From the NCBI GenBank assembly GCA_020853755.1, contig JADYYG010000062.1:1-64000 (forward strand): DNA of 64,000 bases. Direction: 5' to 3'. Position 1 is the stretch's first letter. Each line of letters opens with the position of its first letter. Source of the stretch: Dehalococcoidia bacterium (GTDB lineage: Bacteria > Chloroflexota > Dehalococcoidia > Tepidiformales > Tepidiformaceae). A program made the position numbers and the translations under genes. Positions 26,049-34,297 of this stretch are shown piece by piece. The notes under the pieces are model-generated. The model was not told the origin of the DNA. It was given only the letters and a program-made list of their open reading frames with translations, and searched no databases.

Positions 26049-26735
26049 TTAAGCGCCGGGAGTTCGTCGCCGGCGGGAAAGTGCGAAACCAGCAGCCGCG
26101 CCTGCCGCGCCAAGCACCGCGAGGACGCCTGCAACGACGCCGAGAAGCGGCGCGCCGTCGTCTTCGGCCGCGGCGGCGGTTTCATCTGCGGGCGTCTGTC
26201 CGGGCGGCCCAACGGTGCTCTTCGGGAAGGTTACGTCATCGGTGGGCGGCGTCCCCGTGGGCCGGGCGAGCGTGGGCGCAGGAGATGGCTCTGCCTGGGC
26301 GGTCGCAGTCGCGATGATCGCGCCAATTGTCCCGGTCGGTGATGGCAGCGGGATGGGGGGCGCCGCACCGGTGCTGAGGTCAAGGTGGTTCGGGCCAGGG
26401 GACCACTTCGCCGACTGGACGGCAGCCCGGCCGCCAATCGTGAAGGTGACTGCGGCGCCGTCTCGCGCGCAGCCGGGGCGCTGGGATTCGTGAACAACGC
26501 TGAGCACGTAGAGCGCCGCTTCGCCGTCACGGATGACGGGCCGCTCGCCGGGTGCGGCCTGGGTGCAATCCTGGCCGTTGACGAACGCGCGAACGTCGAG
26601 GCCCGCAGGGGCGGGCTTCCCTTCGACCGTGACGGAGCCGAAAAAGGTGGCCGGGATCTGGGGTTGGGCGAAGGCCGTCCCACCGAAAACGGTGAGCCCG
26701 AAAGCAACGCAAAGCCCACCGAGAAGCAGCCGCAT
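26049..26735 (-). CDS. Secreted membrane-anchored protein with Cys-containing beta domain (paralogue of 29357 gene)
   Basis: 228 residues. Signal peptide (GGLCVAFGLTVFGGTAFAQ), a domain of about 100 residues (PATFFGSVTVEG...AFVNGQDC...ESQRPGC...AKWSPGPNHLDL), a Pro/Thr/Ala linker and a C-terminal helix (LLGVVAGVLAVLGAAGAAAGFAL) with SRRRR tail. Two cysteines could form a disulfide. The same domain recurs in the 29357 gene with matching spacing. It stands directly upstream of the second sortase on the same strand, so wall attachment is likely, but no clear LPxTG-type motif precedes the helix. Confidence 0.75.
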   Translation of the reverse strand: MRLLLGGLCVAFGLTVFGGTAFAQPQIPATFFGSVTVEGKPAPAGLDVRAFVNGQDCTQAAPGERPVIRDGEAALYVLSVVHESQRPGCARDGAAVTFTIGGRAAVQSAKWSPGPNHLDLSTGAAPPIPLPSPTGTIGAIIATATAQAEPSPAPTLARPTGTPPTDDVTFPKSTVGPPGQTPADETAAAAEDDGAPLLGVVAGVLAVLGAAGAAAGFALSRRRRTPGA

Positions 26736-26836
26736 CGCTGGCTATCGTACGGTCCCGGCAGACTCGAACAACCTCCCGGACTGGACGTTGTTCACGATTT
26801 CCGCATACCTTATGTCCCCACCTTATGGGAGGAGCC

Positions 26837-28075
26837 GTGGCGGGGATTGGTGACACGCTGCGTTCCACGCGGGAACGCCGTGGACTCAGCATTGCCGAAG
26901 TCGCCCAGGAAACGCGGATTTCAGCCCGCTTCCTGGAGGCGCTCGAAGCCGAGCAGTTCGATGAGCTGCCCGCGCCTGTCTATGTCCGCGGGTTTATCCG
27001 CTCCTACGCGAGTTACCTCCGCATCGAATCGCAGCCACTGCTCGACCAACTGGTTGGCGGCACGGGCGCCGTTGCCGCGCCAGCGGGCTACGTCGGCGGG
27101 AACGGGCGCGGAGAAGTGCCGGCAACGCGCCGCCGAAGCGACCCTTTCCAGCGCCACGGTGTTGTGCCGATGCCGCAGCCGCCGGCGCGGCACCATGAGC
27201 CCGAATCCGAACCGTTCCCGCATGAGCCGGAAGCGGACACCTGGTCCCCGGAGCCGCCGGCGCCGCTGAGTGATGCGCCCGTGGACCGCGGGTACATCCC
27301 GGGCAGCGACCTCATGGAGGCGCCCGAGACCTACGAGTACCCGCCCGAGCCAGAGCCGATCTACCGCCCTCGAACGCAGGGAGTCCTGGTCGAACGGCCA
27401 CCATCAGGGGGCGAGCCGGGAATCCCGCGGCGCGTCGCGCTCCTTGCGATTGCCGTAGCCGGCGTCCTCGGGTTCCTCGCGCTCGCCGTCTTCCTGACGC
27501 GGGACGACGACGGCAACGGTTCGACCAACGCCGCCGCAAACAACCCAACCCAGCAAATCACGCCCTCAACGGTGATCCCGGTGACCACGCGCACCGTCAC
27601 GCCGAACGCAAGCGCGTCACCCTCCTCGAGCGCTTCGGCTTCGGTATCCGCGTCCCCTTCGCCTTCGGGCACGCCGTCAGCCACCACGACACCTGGGACG
27701 CCAACGCCCCGCCCGACAGAGGGGACGGCGACAGCAACGCCAACCACGGCCCCGACGAACACGCCGGCGCCAACGGCGACAGCCACGCCCACATCGCTGC
27801 CGCCGACGGTCGCACCGACAGTCGGAGCGCCGCCGCACCCGTCGACGTACTCCGCCTGCGACCTGAACCGGGAGACCGAGAAGTGCGGCAGTTCGTACGT
27901 CAGGATCATTTGCTACCCGCCGTTTGCAGAAGCGGACCCGACGGGCAAGAACGACAACTACTTCGTGGATGTGAGCGGGGCGTATCCGCTGCAGGCGGGG
28001 TGGCGCGAGACGACGGTGTTCGCGCCGGTTTCGATTGGTCCGGTCATTGCTGCCGGGCGTAACGGTTGTATTTGA
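26837..28075 (+). CDS. RodZ-like membrane protein with N-terminal HTH and extracellular Cys domain
   Basis: 412 residues. N-terminal helix-turn-helix of the RodZ type (GDTLRSTRERRGLSIAEVAQ...ARFLEALEAEQFDELPAPVYVRGFIRSYA), an acidic/Pro linker, one membrane helix near 199-219, a long Ser/Thr/Pro stalk and a C-terminal domain of about 75 residues with three cysteines (YSACDLNRETEKC...IICYPPF). RodZ links MreB to cell-wall synthesis. The extracellular Cys domain is unlike classical RodZ. GTG at 26837 is preferred because GGGAGGAG at 26827-26834 precedes it; the in-frame ATG at 26825 lies inside that site. Confidence 0.8.
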   Translation: MAGIGDTLRSTRERRGLSIAEVAQETRISARFLEALEAEQFDELPAPVYVRGFIRSYASYLRIESQPLLDQLVGGTGAVAAPAGYVGGNGRGEVPATRRRSDPFQRHGVVPMPQPPARHHEPESEPFPHEPEADTWSPEPPAPLSDAPVDRGYIPGSDLMEAPETYEYPPEPEPIYRPRTQGVLVERPPSGGEPGIPRRVALLAIAVAGVLGFLALAVFLTRDDDGNGSTNAAANNPTQQITPSTVIPVTTRTVTPNASASPSSSASASVSASPSPSGTPSATTTPGTPTPRPTEGTATATPTTAPTNTPAPTATATPTSLPPTVAPTVGAPPHPSTYSACDLNRETEKCGSSYVRIICYPPFAEADPTGKNDNYFVDVSGAYPLQAGWRETTVFAPVSIGPVIAAGRNGCI

Positions 28076-28206
28076 GAGAGCGCGCCACTGGTGAAGGCCG
28101 CCACGGCTTATACGGTTTTCTCATAGTTCTGCCCCTTGCCATACACCCTTAGGACACCCCTAGGTAGGCCCGCGAGACCCTTAAGGGGACGGATGGTGAC
28201 CGTGCC

Positions 28207-28323
28207 CCGGAGCTGTAACCAGTCCGGCCGCCTGGTGTCCATGCGGGCGGCAGTGCGCGCCGCCGAACCCCCATCTGTGACCCGGGTGGAAACCTCCACC
28301 GAGCTTGCAGGTCACCGGGGGGA
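28207..28323 (+). promoter_or_regulatory. Structured leader that buries the CAP-gene ribosome-binding site
   Basis: Three consecutive hairpins precede the ATG at 28330. CCGGA/TCCGG (28207-28211, 28223-28227), GGCGGC/GCCGCC (28246-28251, 28259-28264), and a nested element. The last pairs CCCCC (28268-28272) with the GGGGG of the ribosome-binding site (28317-28322), GTGACC (28277-28282) with GGTCAC (28310-28315), and GGTGGA (28285-28290) with TCCACC (28295-28300). The rest of the 254-base gap from 28076 shows no gene; a CCTTAGG/CCTAGG-rich tract lies near 28149-28166. I cannot match a known riboswitch. Confidence 0.55.
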
Positions 28324-28329
28324 CGGTCC

Positions 28330-29262
28330 ATGGCAGGCTTCGAAACGACACGGCCCGGCCCGGCCGCGGAAGCGGCGCGCGACTGGCGCCCGGGGCGGTT
28401 CGCACCGCTCTATGCGGCAGGGATTCTCGCGGGTGCAGCTATCGGCGTTGGCATCGCCACATGGCCCGGCAGCGGCGACGCGACCCGCGCGCACGTCAGC
28501 CCGGTGACCGCGCCCGCGGCCTTCGTCGTGGACGAAGCGCCGGTGTTCGCGCCACCGGCCCTGGAGGTTGGACCGAGCGAGGGCGTGAACCCTCCAGCTT
28601 CGATTCAGCTCCCGATCGAGTTCAATGCGGCATTCGCGGGCTGGTACGTGCCGGCCCCGGCAGCACCCGTCGAGCCCGCGCAGCCGGAGGCCATCGCGCC
28701 CGCCGCACCCGCAGCACCGGCCGCTGCACCCGTCGCGCAGGCCCCGGCAGTGCCGGCCGCCGTGCCGCAACCAGCGCCCGTCCAGGAATCTCAGCCTGCC
28801 GCTGCGCCGGCTGCCAGTGCGAAGCCCAACTTCTACGTGCCGGCTGTCTCTTCGGCTGGCCCGACCAGCATGGAATTGACCCTCTTCAACCTGATCAACG
28901 CGGAGCGCGCCAAGGAAGGGCTCGCGCCCTACGTCCTCGACTCGGGGCTGACGACGATCGCCCGGACGCGCTCGCAGCAACTGGTCGACCAGAACTACTT
29001 CGCGCACCGTGACCCTTACGGGTACTCGATGTACACGGAACTGCTGGCCTACTTCGGCTATACGTCCTACGCATGGGCTGGCGAAAACCTGGCCATGAAC
29101 AACTGGCCGGTGGCCACGGCCGGCGACGAAGCGATTCGCGGCCTGATGGCCAGCCCGACACACCGGGCGAACATCATGGCCACCGACTTCTCGCGCATCG
29201 GCGTTGGCGAAGTGACAGTCCCGGACGGGCGGCACTTCTACGCGATGATCTTCCTCGGCTGA
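28330..29262 (+). CDS. CAP/SCP-domain (YkwD-like) secreted protein
   Basis: 310 residues. One membrane or signal-anchor helix near residues 28-45, a long Ala/Pro/Gln linker, then a CAP domain from about residue 175: LFNLINAERAKEGLAPYVLDSGL, ARTRSQQLVDQNYFAHRDP, AWAGENLAMN, SPTHRANIMATDFSRIGVG. In bacteria CAP domains occur in spore, cell-wall and secreted proteins, and their activity is mostly unknown. Its GGGGGGA ribosome-binding site is part of a long hairpin, suggesting control of translation. Confidence 0.88.
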   Translation: MAGFETTRPGPAAEAARDWRPGRFAPLYAAGILAGAAIGVGIATWPGSGDATRAHVSPVTAPAAFVVDEAPVFAPPALEVGPSEGVNPPASIQLPIEFNAAFAGWYVPAPAAPVEPAQPEAIAPAAPAAPAAAPVAQAPAVPAAVPQPAPVQESQPAAAPAASAKPNFYVPAVSSAGPTSMELTLFNLINAERAKEGLAPYVLDSGLTTIARTRSQQLVDQNYFAHRDPYGYSMYTELLAYFGYTSYAWAGENLAMNNWPVATAGDEAIRGLMASPTHRANIMATDFSRIGVGEVTVPDGRHFYAMIFLG

Positions 29263-29299
29263 GCCCGGCTGAGCGGCCCCCGAACCGCCTGCCAAACCG

Positions 29300-29334
29300 C
29301 GAAGGCGCTCCATTGTGGAGCGCCTTCGTTTGTG
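29300..29334 (+). terminator. Rho-independent terminator after the CAP gene
   Basis: A 12-bp perfect stem (29300-29311 with 29317-29328) around ATTGT, followed by TTTGTGT. It begins 38 bases after the CAP stop codon. Confidence 0.8.
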
Positions 29335-29356
29335 TGAGAGCGGATTTGCCTGTGTC

Positions 29357-30121
29357 TCAGTCGGCGTCCGGGGGAGTGAATCCACCGGAACCGTTGCCGT
29401 TGTCCTTGTTGCCGCGGGCCATGTAATAGCCGACGCCTCCGCCAATCGCGCCGAGGCCGCCAAGGATCAGGAGTGCGATGGCCCACACGGGCGCCCCGCC
29501 AGAGTCCCCGCCGCCCGTCGCGGGGGCCTGGCCCGGAGTGGCGCTGGTGATGCCGCCGCGCGGCGACGTGGGCACGGGAGACCCCGCGCCTGGCGAACCC
29601 GGCGGGATGGTCGCGACCTGCTGTGACGTCTGCGTCTGACCGGGCGTTTGTCCCGGGGCTTGCGTGGCCGCCGGGTCGGGCGTCTTCGTCGGCGCCGGGG
29701 TGAAGGTGGGGATTGCGGCGGGCGATGCCGAGCCGAACGTCAGGTCGAGTTGGACGGGGCCGGGGGCCCACTTCGCAGCCTGCGCCGCTGTGCGGTCGCC
29801 GACCTTGATCTTGACTTCCTTGCCTTCCTTGCCGCACCCGGCCGTCTGCGATTCGGACACAACGTCGACGACGTAAACGGTGACGCGGGCGGAACCTTCG
29901 CCAGTGAACTCGGTACGACCCTTGGTGCCGCAGAGCTTGCCGTCGATGTAGGCCTCGACGGTCAGGCCGGCATCGACCGGACCGGCGGAGTCGGCGACCG
30001 AACCGAAGACCGTGGACGGGGGACTGAACTGCGCGTACGCCTGCGGGATGAGGAGCAGCGCCATGGCGGCGGCAGCGGACAGGAACGCCGCGCGCCGCGC
30101 GGAAGGAGAAACGAGAGTCAT
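29357..30121 (-). CDS. Secreted membrane-anchored protein (paralogue of 26049 gene), candidate sortase substrate
   Basis: 254 residues. Signal peptide, then the same domain as in the 26049 protein (STVFGSV...AYIDGKLC...ESQTAGC...AAKWAPGPVQLDL), a Thr/Pro/Gly/Gln linker, APATGGG, and a membrane helix (VWAIALLILGGLGAIGGGVGYYM). Unlike its paralogue it ends in a polar tail (NKDNGNGSGGFTPPDAD) rather than an arginine run. The APATG element about nine residues before the helix resembles relaxed LPxTG/LAxTG sorting motifs. ATG 30121 is taken as start; no clear ribosome-binding site is seen. Confidence 0.75.
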   Translation of the reverse strand: MTLVSPSARRAAFLSAAAAMALLLIPQAYAQFSPPSTVFGSVADSAGPVDAGLTVEAYIDGKLCGTKGRTEFTGEGSARVTVYVVDVVSESQTAGCGKEGKEVKIKVGDRTAAQAAKWAPGPVQLDLTFGSASPAAIPTFTPAPTKTPDPAATQAPGQTPGQTQTSQQVATIPPGSPGAGSPVPTSPRGGITSATPGQAPATGGGDSGGAPVWAIALLILGGLGAIGGGVGYYMARGNKDNGNGSGGFTPPDAD

Positions 30122-30146
30122 CAACTACACCAGTGCGAAGGTAAAC

Positions 30147-30174
30147 GGCCTCCTCCGAGGGTACGGAGGAGGCC
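30147..30174 (-). terminator. Rho-independent terminator of the 1289-residue protein gene
   Basis: An 11-bp perfect stem (30147-30157 with 30164-30174) around AGGGTA, followed on the minus strand by GTTTACC. It starts 11 bases after that gene's stop. Confidence 0.75.
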
Positions 30175-30185
30175 TGCTAAGCGCA

Positions 30186-33100
30186 CTACTTCGGGAGCGT
30201 CAGCGTAAACGGCTGCTTGACCAAGACCCAGAGCGGGACGCCTTTGCCAATCTCGTCGATGACCGTCGGGCTCGGCGGGATCCCCGGGATGTAGTGCCGC
30301 CACTCCTGCAGCGCGGAGTCCCAGGCGTAGACGGCGATGATGTCGCTCTCGTGGCCGGCGAAGGCGTCAGCGACCTTGACCGTGGCGGCGCCAGTCGGCA
30401 CAAGGTTCCAGCCTGCAACCAGCGGGACATCATTCTCGTTGCCGAACTGGACCACGATGTCCATCACGATTTCGCCCTCGCCGTCTGGCGGGAACGAGGC
30501 CGGCGGGGTCTGCGTGAGGCTCGTGCCGTCACAGAACATCGTGCTGAGCGCGAAGTCTTCCCAGACGACCGAGGCGAAGTCGGACGAGCCCGAGAACACC
30601 TCGCTCTGGGTGCCGATCCAGTTCTCGGAGGCCGCGCCCGGACCGCCGACGAAGGTCTTGCTTTCGCCCGGACCGAGCACGCCGATGAGGTCGAGCTCTT
30701 CGGCGATGCCCACGTCCGTGCCAATGCTCTTCAGAGCGAAGCCGCCAAGGTTGACGACGTTCGAACCGAAGTTCTTGACGGTGATCGTTTCCTGACCGGT
30801 GCACTGGAGGTTCGTGATGCGAATGTCACCCGGCACGGGCGACGGCGGAGCGGGGAACGTGACGGTGACGTTCGTCGGCTGGAGGAGGCTGTTGCTGACC
30901 TTGATCCAGGCCTGGCACTCGTCCGGCTGCTCCGCGATGAGCGGCGGCTTCGCGATGCTCGCGTTCAACGGGCGTCCGTTCACGTCGAGCGTGTCGAAGG
31001 TCGTCGCGGTGGCGAAGCGGCGCGTGCCATTGATGGTGTACGGCTGGTCGGCCGCGTCGATAATCACCCCGCCGCCGGCATCGATTTCGAAGCGCACGGG
31101 GACGCCGAGGGTGTTGTTGTAGTTGGCGGCATCGCAGAAGCCGTCACGGTCGCGCAGGTGGGCGACGACGTACTTGATCTGCGGCGAATCGGTCGAGACG
31201 ACGGTCACGTCCTTGTAGCCGGCCCAGCGCCACACCGTCTCAACGACGTTGCTGGCGATAGCCGGGAACTTGCCGCGGTTGCCGTCCTGGGGGTATTCAA
31301 CGGTGGCGTAGTAGCGGGTGCGCCCGGCGATGTCCTCGGGCTTGCACTGCGGGTTCTTGTTGATGGCGTTGGCGGCGCAGTCCTCGTAGCTGAGGTTGAA
31401 GTCGCCGAAGGTATCAACCGAGGCGGTGCCGTCGGTCTCCGATGGCTGGCTCATGATGCGCGGCTTGCGCACCGAACCGAGGGCCGACGGGACCTTCGTG
31501 GTGGGGTGGACGTTGAAGGAGTAGTCGTTCACGGAGTCCGGGATAAAGAAGCCTGAAGCGCCCTTCTTCACGCCCGCCTTGTAGTTGTTCAGCACCGATT
31601 CGTCCTGCATGAAGAACGAGACGATGGCGGCGGGCATCTGGATGGTTCCCCAGGGGTTGCGGAGATTCGACTGGCCCTTGAGGAGTTCCCAGTCGGTCGG
31701 CAGGATCCAGCGGTCCTTCGGGACAGTGCGGCCGTCGGCCTTCTTCTCTTCCGGCCGGCCCGAGGGGTTCGTGCCGACGAAGTAGCCGCGGATCGTGGCG
31801 GTCGCGTCGCCGAAGGTCGAAACGAACTGGTCCGGGGTCGACTCGACGGAGATGTCTTCGAAGACGAGGAAGAAGATGGGCCGCGCGATCTTGGTGAAAT
31901 TGTTGCCCTGGACGAACATCTCGACGTCGACTTCGCCGGGATCTTCGCTTTCGTAGCGGATGGTGGCCGAGCAACTTGTGCCAAGGTCCATCGAGGCGTG
32001 GTCCGGCCCGTTGAGCGTCACTCCCGGGGCGGCGAGGAAGGTGCCGGGCTGGCCCTTCGGACGTACGAATTGGACGGTCTGGCCGGCGCAGGAGGTGTTA
32101 CTCGAAAACGCGTAAGTGATCGGGACGATCTGCCCCGCCCAGGCGACCGTCGGAACCTTCATCGCCGGGATAAAGCCGTAGCTGAGGTCGACCCACTCTT
32201 CCGGGGCAGCCGGGGTGTCGGTCGCGTTCGGGTAGTAGACGTTGACGCGTACGCGGGCCGTCTCGTTGGTTCCGCAGCCGCCACCGTTGAGCGTGCTGAT
32301 CTGGAGGTTGTCGAGGCCCGCGTCAGTGTCGCCGCCGAATGCCGAGAACGGGTTCGAGTCGAAGTTGTTGAGGTCCAGCAGGCCGCCGATGCTGACGCCC
32401 GTGATGACCTTCGGCTTGCTGTCGTTCGGGACGACGAAATAGCCGCAGTTCCCGACGATTTCGGCGCGGATGAGCACGCCGTCGAGCAACTGGTTCGTCT
32501 TGTCCTTGCCGGCGGTCTTGTGCTTGCCGAGCACCCACTCGGTGACCGTAGTGGAGCCGATGAAGGTGCCGTCGGCCAGGTTGAACTGGAGCGGGACCTC
32601 GATTTCGCCGTAGGTGACGACGCCCTCGGTGAACGAATTGCCGTTACTGAGGACGGTGCGGTCGATGGTGTTCCATTCGGTGACGAGCGGGCCGGCGGCG
32701 ATGCCTTCGGCCGAAGTCACGCCGTTGCCGTCGCTGTCAGAATCGAAGAATGCCTGGTCGGCGATGCCGTTATTCGTGAAGTTCACCCAGACGGTCTGCT
32801 CCCCGGGCGATGCGGAGGTGTAGACGAAGCAGAGGGTGTTGTTCGCGACGCCGCCGAGGCGAGGGTCGTTCGCCGCTGTCTTGGTGAACACCTGGATATT
32901 GCCGGCGCCGGGAGCATCGGGCGGCGAGGCCGGCTGGAAGTGGATCTGGTTCGCCGCGAGGCTATCCACCGTGGCATCCGTGCCGATGAGGCAGATGTAA
33001 TGGGGCGAGTTGATGACGAGCGGGCCAGACGACTGCCGCGGCGGAACCTGTCCATCCATGGTCACATGGCGGAGCTCGACGACATCACGGATGTCGACGA

Positions 33101-34055
33101 GGCGGTCTGCTGGGAGTTGTGGGCTGACCGGAACAGGCTGGTCGTCTTCGTCGTTGTCGCGCGTTGTCGTCGTCACGCGGTTGTAGACGGCATCGAAGTT
33201 GAAGGTGACCTGAAGGTTGTTCTCGTTCGTGGTCGAAGCAATGCCGGCGCACCATTCGGGGCCGACCTGGCGCACGTAATCTACCGTGACGGTCCCATTC
33301 ATAACGCCGGTGACCACGAAGTCGGTTGTGGCCACCTTGTTGACCGGGTCGGGGTTCGTTCCCGAGAGTCCGCCAGCGTTCGAGGTTCGCCCGGTCAGGA
33401 ACGTGCTGTCCCAGCCGACGGTGCAGACTTCGGCGGGCGCGCCGACAAGGCCGTCACCGATCTTCTGGAGCGTGACAGTGCGAATCGGGATGTCGGGGAG
33501 CGTGATCACCTGCTCGACGCCGCCGCTATCGAGGTACGCCCACGAGACGTGGAGCTTCTTGTAGCCATCAATGGCGAACGGGACGACGCAGTACACATCG
33601 TCGGCAGTGCTGCCCACACCGGCGTTCAATGACGAAACGGCAGCGCCGATGACGGCGCCATCGACGTAGGTGGCGAGGGTAGGCAGGGGAAGGTTAATCA
33701 GCGGTGGCGCGTTGGGGTCGATAGGGTCGGTTGCGGTGATGCGGAAGCCCATGTCGCCGGTGGGGCCGCCAACGGGTTCGACGCCGTCGACATTGACATC
33801 GACGCAGTACCCGTTGCGGGTGGCCGCACTTGCAGGAAGGCGGTGCGAAACCGTCCCGGCGAGGAGCGCCGGCGGCTGCTTCACCTCAACAGGGCTGGTC
33901 GAAGTGTCATACGTGGAGAGCGGATCAAACGCAGGCCCATTCGGATCGAAGACCGCCTTCACGCTGACAGGCATGGCGTTGCTGCCAGCTGCGATCAGCA
34001 TGATGAGAAGAAGCAGGGCGGTTGGAAGGAAGATCCGCCGGGTGTGATGCGCCAT
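30186..34055 (-). CDS. Very large secreted protein with lamin-tail-like domain and C-terminal GWN module
   Basis: 1289 residues. Signal peptide (FLPTALLLLIMLIAAGSNA), then a long series of beta-rich domains without a recognised catalytic motif. Near residues 1090-1200 lies a lamin-tail-like domain (PGDIRITNLQCTGQETITV, VVNLGGFALKSIG, LGPGESKTFVGG). The last 78 residues are the shared GWN module (LVAGWNLVPTG...AVYAWD...YIPGIPPS...VPLWVLV). About a dozen cysteines are scattered. It may be a surface-layer or adhesin protein; that is inference. ATG 34055 has AGGGGG five bases upstream. It has its own promoter and terminator, so it is monocistronic. Confidence 0.8.
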   Translation of the reverse strand: MAHHTRRIFLPTALLLLIMLIAAGSNAMPVSVKAVFDPNGPAFDPLSTYDTSTSPVEVKQPPALLAGTVSHRLPASAATRNGYCVDVNVDGVEPVGGPTGDMGFRITATDPIDPNAPPLINLPLPTLATYVDGAVIGAAVSSLNAGVGSTADDVYCVVPFAIDGYKKLHVSWAYLDSGGVEQVITLPDIPIRTVTLQKIGDGLVGAPAEVCTVGWDSTFLTGRTSNAGGLSGTNPDPVNKVATTDFVVTGVMNGTVTVDYVRQVGPEWCAGIASTTNENNLQVTFNFDAVYNRVTTTTRDNDEDDQPVPVSPQLPADRLVDIRDVVELRHVTMDGQVPPRQSSGPLVINSPHYICLIGTDATVDSLAANQIHFQPASPPDAPGAGNIQVFTKTAANDPRLGGVANNTLCFVYTSASPGEQTVWVNFTNNGIADQAFFDSDSDGNGVTSAEGIAAGPLVTEWNTIDRTVLSNGNSFTEGVVTYGEIEVPLQFNLADGTFIGSTTVTEWVLGKHKTAGKDKTNQLLDGVLIRAEIVGNCGYFVVPNDSKPKVITGVSIGGLLDLNNFDSNPFSAFGGDTDAGLDNLQISTLNGGGCGTNETARVRVNVYYPNATDTPAAPEEWVDLSYGFIPAMKVPTVAWAGQIVPITYAFSSNTSCAGQTVQFVRPKGQPGTFLAAPGVTLNGPDHASMDLGTSCSATIRYESEDPGEVDVEMFVQGNNFTKIARPIFFLVFEDISVESTPDQFVSTFGDATATIRGYFVGTNPSGRPEEKKADGRTVPKDRWILPTDWELLKGQSNLRNPWGTIQMPAAIVSFFMQDESVLNNYKAGVKKGASGFFIPDSVNDYSFNVHPTTKVPSALGSVRKPRIMSQPSETDGTASVDTFGDFNLSYEDCAANAINKNPQCKPEDIAGRTRYYATVEYPQDGNRGKFPAIASNVVETVWRWAGYKDVTVVSTDSPQIKYVVAHLRDRDGFCDAANYNNTLGVPVRFEIDAGGGVIIDAADQPYTINGTRRFATATTFDTLDVNGRPLNASIAKPPLIAEQPDECQAWIKVSNSLLQPTNVTVTFPAPPSPVPGDIRITNLQCTGQETITVKNFGSNVVNLGGFALKSIGTDVGIAEELDLIGVLGPGESKTFVGGPGAASENWIGTQSEVFSGSSDFASVVWEDFALSTMFCDGTSLTQTPPASFPPDGEGEIVMDIVVQFGNENDVPLVAGWNLVPTGAATVKVADAFAGHESDIIAVYAWDSALQEWRHYIPGIPPSPTVIDEIGKGVPLWVLVKQPFTLTLPK

Positions 34056-34156
34056 GAAGTCCCCCTGGGACCTGTGCAACGCACCCCGCCGGGCGTGTGA
34101 AGCCGGACACGGCGATGACGTCTCGACCCATCATCACCGGCCTATGGATTGTGCCA

Positions 34157-34192
34157 GTTATGGCCGAAGCCTGACTCCCGGTCAAGCTTCGG
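34157..34192 (-). promoter_or_regulatory. Promoter with overlapping operator-like dyad for the 1289-residue protein gene
   Basis: On the minus strand TTGACC (34185-34180) and CATAAC (34162-34157) are separated by exactly 17 bases. A dyad, CCGAAGC-n-TGAC-n5-GTCA-n-GCTTCGG (34164-34192), covers the -35 element and most of the spacer. Arms match at 11 of 12 positions. The start codon is about 100 bases downstream. Confidence 0.6.
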
Positions 34193-34230
34193 TATGTAAA
34201 AACAAACGCCCGGGCCTGGGAAAGAGTTAA

Positions 34231-34260
34231 CCCCGGCGCGCGGGCCAGCGCGCGCCGGGG
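34231..34260 (-). terminator. Terminator of the 34298 gene
   Basis: A 12-bp GC stem (34231-34242 with 34249-34260) followed on the minus strand by TTAACTCTTT. It lies 38 bases after the stop of the gene ending at 34298. Confidence 0.7.
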
Positions 34261-34297
34261 TTTGCCTCCTGACCAACGACTCGAGGTAGGAACCGGG

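Noticed and set aside
28076-28329. ydaO, c-di-GMP-I or cobalamin riboswitch before the CAP gene
   Set aside because: The conserved core strings of these classes, as I know them, are absent. Only the hairpins are supported, so it is reported as an unassigned structured leader.
31998-33632. Long plus-strand open frame of 544 codons
   Set aside because: Antisense shadow of the 1289-residue gene. GC-rich codon bias keeps the opposite strand open; no ribosome-binding site or family features.
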